From the NCBI RefSeq assembly GCF_015453285.1, contig NZ_JADLZT010000002.1, forward strand, positions 310,001 through 374,000: DNA of 64,000 bases. Direction: 5' to 3'. Of the stretch, positions 1 to 11,889 are shown piece after piece. The notes beneath the pieces are model-generated. The model made no database searches. It was not told the DNA's origin and saw only the letters and a program-made list of their open reading frames with translations. This stretch comes from Lysobacter niastensis. Lineage in GTDB: Bacteria; Pseudomonadota; Gammaproteobacteria; Xanthomonadales; Xanthomonadaceae. Made by a program: the position numbers and the translations under genes. Within the stretch, counting starts at the first letter, position 1. Each line of letters starts with the position of its first letter.

Positions 1-244
1 CCGCGTCGTTGAGGCGAGTGGCGAACCCGTCGATGCGATGCTCCTGCTGCGTGGACAGGCTGTCCAGCTGCTGGCGCAACTCACCACGCCCCTGGCGTTG
101 CTCCTCGCGCAGCGAATGCTCGAGCTGCACGCCCAGCGGCCCCAGGTCCGCGGCCGGCTTGCGCATCAGCAGGATGACTAGAAGAGCGATCGCGGCGAAC
201 ACCGCGATCAGCAGGACGATCAGGAGCAAGGTGGTTTCAGGCAT
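1..244 (-). CDS. rmuC: DNA recombination protein RmuC, N-terminal part (gene runs off the left edge)
   Basis: About 81 codons of the N-terminus are in the window, read from an ATG at 244. The protein opens with one hydrophobic transmembrane segment (residues 2-27, rich in L, I, V and A), then a polar stretch rich in E, Q and R (residues 40-80) that looks like the start of a coiled coil. This membrane anchor plus coiled coil layout is typical of RmuC, a predicted nuclease-fold protein that limits recombination between inverted repeats. The catalytic domain lies outside the window, so the name rests on the N-terminus alone. The gene follows rlmI in the same direction after a 41-bp gap. Confidence 0.65.
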   Translation of the reverse strand, partial: MPETTLLLIVLLIAVFAAIALLVILLMRKPAADLGPLGVQLEHSLREEQRQGRGELRQQLDSLSTQQEHRIDGFATRLNDA

Positions 245-285
245 GGCGCCAGTGTATAGGCGCCGATCTCAGCCGGTGAGATGCC

Positions 286-1470
286 TCAGTCCAGCACGCG
301 GCAGAACACCGCCTTGAGGTAACGCGACTCCTGCACCTGCGCAAGCCACGGGTGGTCGGCGCCGGCGCCAGCGACCTTCAGCACCTGCACGGTACGACCG
401 GCGTAGTACGCGGCGCGGCGCAGCATGTCGAGGAACTGCTCCTCGCTGACCAGGCCGGTGCACGAGAACGTCGCGAACAGGCCACCCGGCTTGACCACGC
501 CGAGCGCGAGCTTGTTCATGTCGAGGTACTTCTTCAGCGCGGGGATGACCTGCTCGCGGTCGCGCGTCATCTTCGCGGGGTCGAGGATCACGACGTCGTA
601 CTGGTCGCCGCGGATGCCGGCGTCGCGCAGCCACGGGAAGATGTCAGCCTGGATGAAGCGCGGGCGCACGTTGTTGAGGCGCGCGTTGCCCTTGGCGATC
701 TCGATCACGTCGGCATCGATGTCCACGCCGACGACATCGGCGGCGCCGCGCACCGACGAGTACACCGCGAACCCGCCGGTGTTGCAGCACAGGTCGAGCA
801 CGGTCTTGCCTTCCACCTGCTGCGACAGCCATTGGCGGTTCTCGCGCTGGTCGGCGAAGAAACCGGTCTTGTGCGCGCCAGCCGGGTCGGCGCGGAACTT
901 GATGCCGTACTCGGTGATGATCGACGGCGGCACCGGCTCGTTGCCACGGAAGTCGAAGCTCTCCTGCTTCTGCACGTGCTCGTCGGCGAAGCTGTAGAAG
1001 CGGCAGCCGGGGAACTGCGCCTTCAGCGCGTCGTAGATCCATTCGCGATGGCGGAACGCGCCAGCGCTGAAGAACTCCACGACGAGCAGATCGCCGTAGC
1101 GGTCGACGACCAGGCCGGAGATGCCATCGCCTTCGCTGTGCACGACGCGCCAGGCGTCGGACACTTCGTCGAGCTTCAGCACGTCGCGGCGCAGCGACAC
1201 CGCCGCGGCGATCTTGCGCGCGAACCAGCCGGCATCGACGTCGATGTCGGGATCGGTCTCGAGGATGCGCACCGAGATGCGCGAATGGCCGTTGTAGAAG
1301 CCGCGGCCGATCCAGTCGCCCTCGACGCCGATCACATCGACGATGGAGCCGGGCTTGGGCCGCTGCGCGGGTTTCTCGACCAGTCGCTGGAAGATCCACG
1401 GATGGGTGGACTTCCAGGCATTCTTGAGGTGCACGACGGGGTAGGGCGTGCCGGGGAAAGACGTGTTCAT
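286..1470 (-). CDS. rlmI: Class I rRNA large subunit methyltransferase RlmI (23S rRNA m5C)
   Basis: 394 aa, close to E. coli RlmI. It is expected to methylate a 23S rRNA cytosine (C1962 in E. coli numbering) using S-adenosylmethionine. The N-terminal 75 residues look like a PUA RNA-binding domain (HPWIF near residue 23). The Rossmann-fold SAM motif DLCCNTGGF is at 226-234, DPAK at 297-300, and the nucleophile cysteine in FSCTG is Cys337. The ATG at 1470 is the only start that gives the family's normal N-terminus; the reading frame stays open further upstream, but that extension is low-complexity and overlaps the riboswitch region on the other strand. Transcription is divergent from the TerC gene. 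Confidence 0.93.
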   Translation of the reverse strand: MNTSFPGTPYPVVHLKNAWKSTHPWIFQRLVEKPAQRPKPGSIVDVIGVEGDWIGRGFYNGHSRISVRILETDPDIDVDAGWFARKIAAAVSLRRDVLKLDEVSDAWRVVHSEGDGISGLVVDRYGDLLVVEFFSAGAFRHREWIYDALKAQFPGCRFYSFADEHVQKQESFDFRGNEPVPPSIITEYGIKFRADPAGAHKTGFFADQRENRQWLSQQVEGKTVLDLCCNTGGFAVYSSVRGAADVVGVDIDADVIEIAKGNARLNNVRPRFIQADIFPWLRDAGIRGDQYDVVILDPAKMTRDREQVIPALKKYLDMNKLALGVVKPGGLFATFSCTGLVSEEQFLDMLRRAAYYAGRTVQVLKVAGAGADHPWLAQVQESRYLKAVFCRVLD

Positions 1471-1529
1471 CGCGCCATTGTAACGGTCGCTTGACACCCG
1501 CTTGCCCCGGTCTGGAGAATCCTGCCCTT

Positions 1530-1670
1530 CAGAAGGGGAGTAGCTCCCGACTTCGCGGTCGTCATTTCGAGTCACCTGAGGTGCATTCAGGTTTCTCCGG
1601 CCCGAGGGCAGTCCGGCAACGGGCTGTGAGCGAGACCTTCGCCGTACGGCGAAGGTCTGTCCCGGTCCCA
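1530..1670 (+). ncRNA. yybP-ykoY manganese riboswitch aptamer
   Basis: The leader of the downstream TerC/Alx gene carries hallmark segments of this aptamer. GGGGAGTAG is at 1535-1543, the conserved CCCGAGGGCAGTCCGGCAAC segment is at 1601-1620, and GAGACCTTCG begins at 1632. This last segment pairs across a short loop with CGAAGGTC, closing the second arm. From established knowledge, this class binds Mn2+ and controls Mn exporters and TerC-family proteins; a Xanthomonas oryzae member has been structurally characterised. A terminator immediately downstream suggests transcriptional control. The boundaries are approximate. Confidence 0.92.
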
Positions 1671-1679
1671 CCGAATACA

Positions 1680-1707
1680 GCCCGAACCCTGCGGTTCGGG
1701 CTTTTTT
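1680..1707 (+). terminator. Intrinsic terminator, likely the riboswitch expression platform
   Basis: A 9-bp perfect stem (GCCCGAACC / GGTTCGGGC) with a 4-nt loop is followed by six T residues. It sits between the aptamer and the terC start codon, so it must be read through for expression. This fits a switch in which Mn2+ binding favours antitermination (inference). Confidence 0.85.
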
Positions 1708-1724
1708 CGTTTGGAGATCAACTA

Positions 1725-2681
1725 ATGGAAACGATCGGCAATCCGATCCTGTGGGCAGGCTTCGCCGGCCTGGTAACCGCGGCACTGCTGGTGGACCTGG
1801 TGCTGATGCGCCACGGCGGCGACCACAAGGTCACCTTCCGCGAGGCCGCGCTGTGGAGCGCCGGCTGGGTGGGACTGGCACTGATTTTCAACGGCGGCCT
1901 GTGGTGGTACCTGCGAGAGACCGCCGATGTGGTGCTCGCCAACCGCGTCGCCCTGGAGTTCCTGACCGGCTACCTCGTCGAGAAGTCGCTGGCGGTGGAC
2001 AACATCTTCGTGTTCCTGATGCTCTTCATGTACTTCGCGGTGCCCGAGGAGCAGCGCCAGCGCGCGCTGGTGCTCGGCGTGCTCGGCGCGATCGTGCTGC
2101 GCGGCGTGATGATCTTCGCCGGCGCGGTGCTGCTGACGAAGTTCCACTGGCTGCTGTACGTGTTCGGTGCGTTCCTGCTGCTTACGGGCGTCAAGATGTG
2201 GATCGCCGCCGGCCAGGAACCGGACCTGGAAAAGAACCCGGTGCTGCGCTGGATGCGCAGGCACCTGCCGCTGACGCCCACCTACCACGGCCACGCGATG
2301 ACCTGGCGCGAGCATGGCAAGCGCCTGTACACACCGCTGTTCGTGGTGGTGGTGATGATCGGCATCACCGACGTGATCTTCGCCGTCGATAGCATTCCCG
2401 CGATCTTCGCCATCACCACCGATCCGTTCATCGTGCTGACCTCGAACGTCTTCGCGGTGCTCGGCCTGCGCGCGATGTACTTCCTGCTGGCCGGCATGGC
2501 GGGCCGTTTCCACCTGCTGCCCTACGGTCTGGCGGTCGTGCTGGGTTTCATCGGCGTGAAGATGCTGCTGATCGACGTGGTCAAGATCCCGGTGCTGGCC
2601 TCGCTGGCGGTGGTGGCGGCGATCCTGGCCGTCACCGTCGTGCTGAGCCTCAGGCGGCCGGCGCACGTGGAAGCGCAGTAA
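1725..2681 (+). CDS. alx: TerC/Alx family integral membrane protein (probable Mn2+ exporter)
   Basis: 318 aa, polytopic with about eight to nine hydrophobic helices. Family-typical acidic membrane motifs are present: EKSLAVDNIFVF, and ITDVIFAVDSIPAIFA in the second half, with the paired DN and DS residues thought to bind metal. TerC/Alx/MeeF proteins export Mn2+, probably to metalate or protect exported proteins. The ATG at 1725 has GGAG eight bases upstream. Control by the yybP-ykoY leader strongly supports a manganese role. The symbol is by analogy with E. coli alx. Confidence 0.88.
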   Translation: METIGNPILWAGFAGLVTAALLVDLVLMRHGGDHKVTFREAALWSAGWVGLALIFNGGLWWYLRETADVVLANRVALEFLTGYLVEKSLAVDNIFVFLMLFMYFAVPEEQRQRALVLGVLGAIVLRGVMIFAGAVLLTKFHWLLYVFGAFLLLTGVKMWIAAGQEPDLEKNPVLRWMRRHLPLTPTYHGHAMTWREHGKRLYTPLFVVVVMIGITDVIFAVDSIPAIFAITTDPFIVLTSNVFAVLGLRAMYFLLAGMAGRFHLLPYGLAVVLGFIGVKMLLIDVVKIPVLASLAVVAAILAVTVVLSLRRPAHVEAQ

Positions 2682-2795
2682 GCCGTCCGGGCGGGCGTCC
2701 CAGGGCTGGGGCGCCCGTGCCGGCCCATCGGTGGGACGCACTGGCCCAGCCCGGACCCGCTTGCAAACCCGCTTCCCGGCAACAATGTCCTGACC

Positions 2796-5991
<3,196 letters not shown>

Positions 5992-6010
5992 TCCCGGCGT
6001 CGTACTGGAC

Positions 6011-6043
6011 AAAAAAAAGCCCGGCGAATGCCGGGCTTTTTTT
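6011..6043. terminator. Bidirectional intrinsic terminator between icd and the caspase gene
   Basis: A 7-bp GC stem (GCCCGGC / GCCGGGC) with loop GAAT is flanked by eight A on the left and seven T on the right, so it can end transcription from both convergent genes. Confidence 0.9.
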
Positions 6044-6060
6044 GGTCTTGGCTGGCCGCG

Positions 6061-7791
6061 CTATCGGATCAATGGCCGCTTCAGTTGCGAAGGTGGACCG
6101 GCGAGGGATGCCTTCTGGTCGTACCTGAGTCCCTCCAGCTCTTTCGACGTGAGGCGGACCAGTTCCTGCGCGGTCATGCCACCCGTTCGCCGGGATTCGC
6201 GCCAGTTCTTCACCAGCGCGAAGGTGAAAGCGCCATGCGAGGTCGCGCCATGCTCGTACTCGTACGCTGACTGCTGTTCTCCGCACGCGTACAGCAGCAC
6301 CGGCATGTACGGGCCCTTGTGCCCCAGTTCCTTTCGGCGTTCCCGCATTGCCTGGATCCTTTGCGTGCGTACCGGCATCGCATAGCCGAGGCGCCCGGTC
6401 ATGCCCGCCAGCGGCATGTCGGTCTCGTCGACCGTCTTGGCGCGTGTCTTCTGGATATCGAGGTCGCGCTCCACCCACATCTTGTGCTCCTGGTTCCAGC
6501 GCAGGCGGCGGTGGCGCACGTCGTCCGGCGGATTGAGCCCGCGTATGCGCAGCGGCCCGCCCTTGGCCATGCCGCCGGAGTGGCAGCAATCGAGGATGAT
6601 CGTGAAGGCGGAGTCGTACGGCAGCTGCGTGTAGCGCTCGAACAGCCAGTCGTCGGTGATCGCATGGTCCCGCGACCAGTCGAAGTCGTACGGGACCAGC
6701 GCCTCGTCGACGCGATCGATGCGGTCGCCCAAGCCGTAGTCCGCCAACTGGGCGCCATGTCCACTGTAGTAGAGGACGCGCTGGTCTCCCGGCCTGCAGT
6801 TGTCCAGCAGCCAGTCGATCCTCGACCGGATGTTGTCCGCGGTGGCGCGCTTGTCGAGGACGACGCGGATGTCCTCGGCCGGTATTCCCACTTCCTGCAG
6901 CATGGCGCTCATCAGGAACGTGTCGTTGGCGCAGCCGGCCAAGCGATCCTTGGGGTTCGGGTAGTCGTTGATGCCGACCAGCAACGCGCGGTGCGTCGGC
7001 GTGGCCACGCGTCCGGCAACGCGGTGCTCCTTGCGCATCGAACGCGAAATGCGGCTGGTCTCGCCGTTGAGCAGGTCGAACCACACGGTCTCGGCCGTCT
7101 GCGGGTGCCGCAGGTATTCCGCCGCCGAGTGATCCGCGGCGCCGGGAATGTCGAACGTCGTTTCGATCTGGCGGTAGTTGTCGGCCGTGAGCCTGATCCT
7201 GGCCGTGAACACGGAGTCGTGGAGGTTGTACAGGTGATACCAGAACTTCGCCTGTGGGAGGGCACTCAACCTGCCGGCCTGGTACTGGCCGCGCACGAAC
7301 GGATTGCCTATCTGCGAGCCGAGCGATACGAACATGCGGCCGTTGCAGAGGCTGGACGTATCGCTGTGGGTGAACGTGTCGTAGGCCACCAGGGAACCCA
7401 GGCTGTGGCCCAGCACGACGTGAGGCTTGAACGCCGAGATCCGCTCGCTCAGCCGCTCGCGTGTCTCCTTCCGGAAGGTTCCGCTTTCGATCCACTTCAC
7501 CGTGAGTCCGGCGGTGTAACGCAGGCTCGAATCGCTTCCGCGGGCGGTACGGAACGGTGCGGTCACGCCGTTCACCACCAGGCAGGCCAGCGCCTCGAGG
7601 CAGTCCCCCAGGGTGACGTTATGCTTGTCGAAGATGTCGTCGTAGTGGCAGTACTGGATGTCGATGGTACGGCTGGAATCGACGGTCGCACAGGCGCTGC
7701 GGATCGCATCGGCCCACTCGGTTTCCCAGGCACCGCCGACCGGATGCTGGCCGACGCCGTGCACGCACAACACTTTCAACACGCTTGCCAT
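6061..7791 (-). CDS. Alpha/beta hydrolase-caspase fusion protein (peptidase C14 family)
   Basis: 576 aa with two apparent catalytic modules. The N-terminal 240 residues resemble a serine hydrolase: an oxyanion segment VHGVGQHP at 10-17, the nucleophile elbow GHSLGS with Ser130, and candidate Asp192 (NLHDSVF) and His221 (ADHSAAEY). From residue 267 a caspase p20-like domain follows: RALLVGINDYP, the catalytic His345 in YYSGHGAQ, and Cys403 in ILDCCHSGG. Past residue 420 is a p10-like region ending in FTFALVKNW and a short tail. There is no signal peptide or membrane segment, so it is probably cytoplasmic. It lies 42 bp downstream of the amidase gene and is probably co-transcribed. Activation trigger and substrates are unknown. 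Confidence 0.85.
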   Translation of the reverse strand: MASVLKVLCVHGVGQHPVGGAWETEWADAIRSACATVDSSRTIDIQYCHYDDIFDKHNVTLGDCLEALACLVVNGVTAPFRTARGSDSSLRYTAGLTVKWIESGTFRKETRERLSERISAFKPHVVLGHSLGSLVAYDTFTHSDTSSLCNGRMFVSLGSQIGNPFVRGQYQAGRLSALPQAKFWYHLYNLHDSVFTARIRLTADNYRQIETTFDIPGAADHSAAEYLRHPQTAETVWFDLLNGETSRISRSMRKEHRVAGRVATPTHRALLVGINDYPNPKDRLAGCANDTFLMSAMLQEVGIPAEDIRVVLDKRATADNIRSRIDWLLDNCRPGDQRVLYYSGHGAQLADYGLGDRIDRVDEALVPYDFDWSRDHAITDDWLFERYTQLPYDSAFTIILDCCHSGGMAKGGPLRIRGLNPPDDVRHRRLRWNQEHKMWVERDLDIQKTRAKTVDETDMPLAGMTGRLGYAMPVRTQRIQAMRERRKELGHKGPYMPVLLYACGEQQSAYEYEHGATSHGAFTFALVKNWRESRRTGGMTAQELVRLTSKELEGLRYDQKASLAGPPSQLKRPLIR

Positions 7792-7833
7792 GTCGTCATC
7801 CTCGTTTCGTGATGTGTGCGAATCGCGCTGCTG

Positions 7834-8523
7834 CTATGGGCAGCAACCGCCGTCCGATGTGCCTGCCTTCTTCGCGCGCTTGCCGCGTGGAGTTGCGCGG
7901 GTCGAAGCGGCCAGCGCCCTGGGCACGTCGTGGCCGTTGCCCGCCAGCACGAGTTGCCGGAACCGGTCCCAGTCGAACGCGGTGCCCGGGTCGCTGCGCC
8001 GGCTTGGATCCAATCGCGCGTGGGACACCACGTGCTTGAGGTTCGGATACTTCGCCCAGCAGTACCGCACGATGCGGGCGGTCGCCTCGACCTGCCATGC
8101 GGAGAACGGATCGCTCGCCTGTTGCGTGTTGACCACCTCGATGCCGAGCGACCAGTGATTGACCTTGGTGGCGCCGCCCCAGACATCGGCGTGGCTGCAG
8201 GTGTTGCGCACATGCCAGGCGGCGCGGGCTTCGGGGATGCAGGCCCACACCAGTTGCCCGTGCTGGGGTTCGTTCTCATCGGGCACCAGCCAGTGGAACG
8301 AAGCCTTGCGATCCCTGATCACCGAAACCGCGCCGTCGGAGCTAGCGCCCGCGGTCGCATGGATGACCACGGCGCGCACACCTAGGATGGGATCGTAGAT
8401 GCGACGCGACGACGCGCCTTCCCAGTACGGACGGATGCCGGGATACCAGGTTTCCTCCAGCATCACATCGTCGGGGCGGCCTGCCGTGGGCAGGTTGAAC
8501 TGGTACGTGCGGGGTGCGGCCAT
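7834..8523 (-). CDS. N-acetylmuramoyl-L-alanine amidase (amidase_2 family)
   Basis: 229 aa. Zn2+ ligands typical of AmpD/T7 lysozyme-like amidases are visible: His55 (VIHATAG), His168 (SHARLDP) and Asp178 (SDPG); Glu129 in GIEVVN matches the conserved acidic residue. It should cleave the bond between muramic acid and L-alanine in peptidoglycan or muropeptides. No signal peptide is seen, so it acts in the cytoplasm or is released by another route. The ATG at 8523 is chosen because GAGGAGAAC lies just upstream; an in-frame extension to 8595 lacks a site. The C-terminus is basic and ends in GGCCP. It is first gene of the pair with the caspase fusion. Confidence 0.88.
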   Translation of the reverse strand: MAAPRTYQFNLPTAGRPDDVMLEETWYPGIRPYWEGASSRRIYDPILGVRAVVIHATAGASSDGAVSVIRDRKASFHWLVPDENEPQHGQLVWACIPEARAAWHVRNTCSHADVWGGATKVNHWSLGIEVVNTQQASDPFSAWQVEATARIVRYCWAKYPNLKHVVSHARLDPSRRSDPGTAFDWDRFRQLVLAGNGHDVPRALAASTRATPRGKRAKKAGTSDGGCCP

Positions 8524-8839
8524 GCCCGTTCTCCTCGTCGCGGTTCGCGTGGTCGACAGGAAGGGATTCGTTGAACGCGTGCTCGCCCCGGACATCGTTC
8601 GCCGACATCCGCTTCGATGACCGGGGAAACGGCGGGCATGCGTTCGACAGGTCGCGCCGGAGCGTGACGCGGCGTTAAGTGCCGCTGTCGGTGGCTGGCA
8701 CTTGTGTGCTGCCTGTCATGGCGGACGGGCTGCAGGCAGCGGGTACGGCCCGGCCATCGATAGAATCGCTTGCGCGGCAGCGATGCTGCCTTTGCGCGTT
8801 ACGCGGCCCAGTAGGATGTGCCCCAACGGCCGGGCAGCC
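8524..8839. other. Gene-free stretch of 316 bases with three inverted repeats
   Basis: I find no supported gene. Three hairpin-forming repeats follow one another: AAGTGCC/GGCACTT (8677-8683 and 8697-8703), GCTGCCTG/CAGGCAGC (8708-8715 and 8733-8740) and GGCAGC/GCTGCC (8776-8781 and 8785-8790). The stretch must hold the end of the DUF4344 transcript and the promoter of the amidase-caspase pair; no confident -10/-35 pair was recognised. Confidence 0.5.
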
Positions 8840-9877
8840 TCAGCGCACGTATTGAACGCCGGTATTGCGGTCGCGTTCGCGCTCGCGCTGCTCGAACAGC
8901 CGGTTGGCCTTCTCTTCGGTCATCTGGTACTTCGGCGCCACGTACGGCAGCAGCAGGCGCAGCCACGAACGGCTGATGCGACGCGCCTCCTCCGGGCAAC
9001 CCTTGGCGCGTGCCTCCGGCAGGTCACCATCGGTGACGATGCTGAGGTAGCGCGCGGGATCGCTGCCATAGAGCAGGCATTGCAGGTTGAAGTAGCGCTG
9101 CTCGCCCAACGCATGCTGGTCGGCATAGGCGTCGAGGCTGTATTGGCCGGTGCTGCGCACCAGGAACCAGTTCGACGCCATCCGCAGGTTCTCGGTGACC
9201 ACGCCGGTCGATTCGTCCATGCCGGCGAAACGCTGCATCAGCGTGGTCGCCAGCTGGTCGACCGCATCTTCCTCGCGTCCGGTGATGGGGATCTCGAGCA
9301 GGCTGATCAGCGCGTGGCCGGTCTCGTGCAGCAGGATGAAGCGCACGTTGGCGTCGAGATAGCGCTGCGCGTAGGCGTCGCCGCCGCCGTTCTCCTTGGC
9401 CAGCTCGGTCCCGCGGTCGAGCAGTGTCTTCATCGTCTCGTAGCACATCACGACTTCGTTGCGCTCGGGCGAATAGAACGCGTTGACCTCGTTGCACTGC
9501 GCGGTGACGTAGTTGATCGGCCGGGGCAGCATCAACATGCCGTCGATGGCATGGACTTCCGGCAGCTTGCGCAGCATGTCGCCGTCATGGGCCATCTTGT
9601 AGAACGGCTCCAGTTCCGGGCTGCGTGGCTTGATGTACTCGTAGCCGAACTGCACGCCGCCGGCTTTCGTTTCGGAGTTGGCGGCCTTGGCGAACACCAC
9701 CGGCTTGAGCGCGGCCATCTCGTCGGCCACCGCCTTCTCGGCTTCGGCCCGGCCTTCGGCGCGGGCGATCGACAGCTCGACGGCGCGGCGCTTCTGCGCG
9801 ACGAGCGAATAGCCGAACGCGCCGCTGACGGCACCGAGGGCCAGCGACAGCAGGATGATCAGGATTCTCTGCGACAT
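8840..9877 (-). CDS. DUF4344 family putative metallopeptidase, membrane-anchored
   Basis: 345 aa. Residues 5-27 form a hydrophobic N-terminal anchor or signal, followed by a short charged helix (30-55). The zinc-protease motif HETGH is at 184-188, and the downstream EEDAVDQLATTLM provides a plausible third ligand region. This spacing matches DUF4344 proteins, which are predicted metallopeptidases of unknown substrate. The protein most likely faces the periplasm. It is a single gene, 73 bp downstream of the EamA transporter on the same strand. Confidence 0.82.
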   Translation of the reverse strand: MSQRILIILLSLALGAVSGAFGYSLVAQKRRAVELSIARAEGRAEAEKAVADEMAALKPVVFAKAANSETKAGGVQFGYEYIKPRSPELEPFYKMAHDGDMLRKLPEVHAIDGMLMLPRPINYVTAQCNEVNAFYSPERNEVVMCYETMKTLLDRGTELAKENGGGDAYAQRYLDANVRFILLHETGHALISLLEIPITGREEDAVDQLATTLMQRFAGMDESTGVVTENLRMASNWFLVRSTGQYSLDAYADQHALGEQRYFNLQCLLYGSDPARYLSIVTDGDLPEARAKGCPEEARRISRSWLRLLLPYVAPKYQMTEEKANRLFEQRERERDRNTGVQYVR

Positions 9878-9950
9878 GCGCTTCCCCGCGCGCCCACCTG
9901 CCCGGATCGTAGCGGCTCCGCAGGCGCTGCGGAACCGCCAAACGCCAGGG

Positions 9951-10919
9951 TCAGGCGGCGTGGCCTTCGGCGGCGGCCGGCTCCGGACGCACGCGCACCG
10001 CCCACATTACGCCGGCGACCAGCAGGCCGATGCCGAGCATCGTTAGCGGCGCCGGTGCCTGCCCGCGCAACATGAATGCGTAGGCGAGCGCGGCCAGCGT
10101 TTCGAACACGATGAGCTGGCCGACCAGGGCGGTCGGCATGCGCTGGCTGGCCTCGTTCCAGCACAGCGTGCCGAGCCACGACGCGAACAGGCCGATCGCC
10201 GCCATCAGCCCGATGAAAGCCCACGGGCGCGGCCCGAACGGCATCGGGAATGCACTGCCCGACGCCACCATGCCCACCCACAGCACGGCGTATCCAAGCA
10301 GCGCCAGCGGCAATGTCGCCACGCCCTGCGCGGTGGCCCAGGTGCGCGGGCTGCGGTCGGGATGGGCGCGCAGCCAGTCGGCATTGCGCAGCGGGTACCA
10401 GGTCCAGCAGGCCACGGCGACCAGCGCCAGCAACGCGCCCTGCGCGTAGCGCATCGGGTCCGCGCCGGGCGCGCTGCGCAGCGCCTCCCACTCGACGCGG
10501 TTGACGCAGGCGATGCCGGAAACGATCAGCAGCAGTGACGGCGCCAGCTTGCGCCACGGCAGGCGCCCGTCGCGCTGGTGGTTGCGCAGGTTCGCACTGA
10601 TCGCGATCACCACCGGCAGCGTGCCGATGATCATCGTCGGCAACGGTCCTCCGGCACGCTGGATGGCCGCGGCCAGGCACAGGTAATAGAGCAGGTTGCC
10701 GATCGCGGCGAGCTTGAGCGCCTCGATCCAGTCTGCGCGGTGCAGGCGGCGAAGCGCGGCGCGATCCCACCACGCCAGCGGCAGCGTGATCAGGCCGAAG
10801 GCGAGGTAGCGGCCGACCGATTGCAGCGCGGCCGGGTATTCGGGCACCAGCAGCGGCCCGACGAACACCAGGCCCCACATCAGTCCCGCGGCGAGTGCGT
10901 AGAGGGTTCCGATCCACAT
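9951..10919 (-). CDS. EamA/DMT family transporter
   Basis: 322 aa with about ten hydrophobic helices arranged as two EamA repeats, typical of drug/metabolite exporters. The substrate cannot be deduced. The ATG at 10919 is preferred; a GTG at 10934 would add five residues, and neither has a clear Shine-Dalgarno sequence. The gene lies 79 bp downstream of an AraC-type regulator on the same strand, a common pairing in which the regulator controls the exporter (inference). Confidence 0.85.
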   Translation of the reverse strand: MWIGTLYALAAGLMWGLVFVGPLLVPEYPAALQSVGRYLAFGLITLPLAWWDRAALRRLHRADWIEALKLAAIGNLLYYLCLAAAIQRAGGPLPTMIIGTLPVVIAISANLRNHQRDGRLPWRKLAPSLLLIVSGIACVNRVEWEALRSAPGADPMRYAQGALLALVAVACWTWYPLRNADWLRAHPDRSPRTWATAQGVATLPLALLGYAVLWVGMVASGSAFPMPFGPRPWAFIGLMAAIGLFASWLGTLCWNEASQRMPTALVGQLIVFETLAALAYAFMLRGQAPAPLTMLGIGLLVAGVMWAVRVRPEPAAAEGHAA

Positions 10920-10998
10920 GCCGGCAGCGTGCACCGGCGGCGTGGGCGTGTCTTGAACCAGATTGCGGTGCGCGTCCCTGGCAATTCAGTCCGCAGCG

Positions 10999-11823
10999 TC
11001 AGCTGCGCACCTGCTGGCGGTAGCGCGCGGGCGACACGCCGTAGCGGCGCAGGAAAGTGCGGTTGAGGTGCGCCTGGTCGCTGAGTCCGACGGCCGCGGC
11101 GACTGCGGCCGGCGTCTCGCCCGCGGCCAGCAGCCGCTTGGCTTCGAACAGGCGCAGCGCCATCAGCATCTGCTGCGGCGTGGCGTCATGCTGCGCGCGG
11201 AAACTGCGCAGGAAATGGAACGGGCTCAATCCGGCCACCGCCGCGAGTTCGTCCAGCGTCAGCCGTTGCGCCAGGTTCGTGCGCAGGTATTCGATGACGT
11301 GCGCGAATCGCGGCGCCGCTTCCGCCTGCACTGGACGCGGCCTCCGCGCCTGACGGCCGAACGAGTCGAGCAGCGTCAGCAGCAGGCTGTCGAACGCAAC
11401 CGGCTCCTGCTCCTGCCACAGCGCATCGAGCAACCGCGTGATGCGGCGCGCCTGCGCGGGGTCGTGATGTACGGCGGCGTCGAACCACCAGCCGGATTCG
11501 CCGGTCACCGCCTCGACCACGTCGGGGTCGATGTAGGCCATGCGGTAACGCCAGCCGCCTTCGGTTTCGGCGCGGCCGGTGTGCAGTGCGTCGGGATTCA
11601 TCAGCACCAGCGAATCCGGTGGCGCGACGTGTTCGCTGCCACGATAACGAAAGCGCTCGGCGCCGGACTCGATAGCACCCAGCCCGTAGGCCTCATGCGT
11701 ATGCGCATCGAATGCGTGGCGCACGATGTGCGCCCGATACAGCTCGATGCCGGGGCGGTGAGCCGGCCGGCGGAACTGTGCCACGTCCTGTGGATGTTCG
11801 AACTGGTGGGGAACGCCCTGCAT
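10999..11823 (-). CDS. AraC family transcriptional regulator
   Basis: 274 aa. The N-terminal 140 residues form a cupin-like sensor (HAFDAHTHEAYGLG and LVLMNPDALHTG), and residues 170-270 form the double helix-turn-helix: LTLDELAAVAGLSPFHFLRSF, then VGLSDQAHLNRTFLRRYGVSPARYR. The layout matches AraC regulators paired with amino-acid or drug exporters. The ATG at 11823 gives the normal N-terminus. It probably regulates the adjacent EamA transporter. Confidence 0.9.
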   Translation of the reverse strand: MQGVPHQFEHPQDVAQFRRPAHRPGIELYRAHIVRHAFDAHTHEAYGLGAIESGAERFRYRGSEHVAPPDSLVLMNPDALHTGRAETEGGWRYRMAYIDPDVVEAVTGESGWWFDAAVHHDPAQARRITRLLDALWQEQEPVAFDSLLLTLLDSFGRQARRPRPVQAEAAPRFAHVIEYLRTNLAQRLTLDELAAVAGLSPFHFLRSFRAQHDATPQQMLMALRLFEAKRLLAAGETPAAVAAAVGLSDQAHLNRTFLRRYGVSPARYRQQVRS

Positions 11824-11889
11824 GCGGCGATCTTGCCATGCATCGCCGCGGACCCGTGCCCGCATTCATGCGGGCACGAGGTGCCTGCG

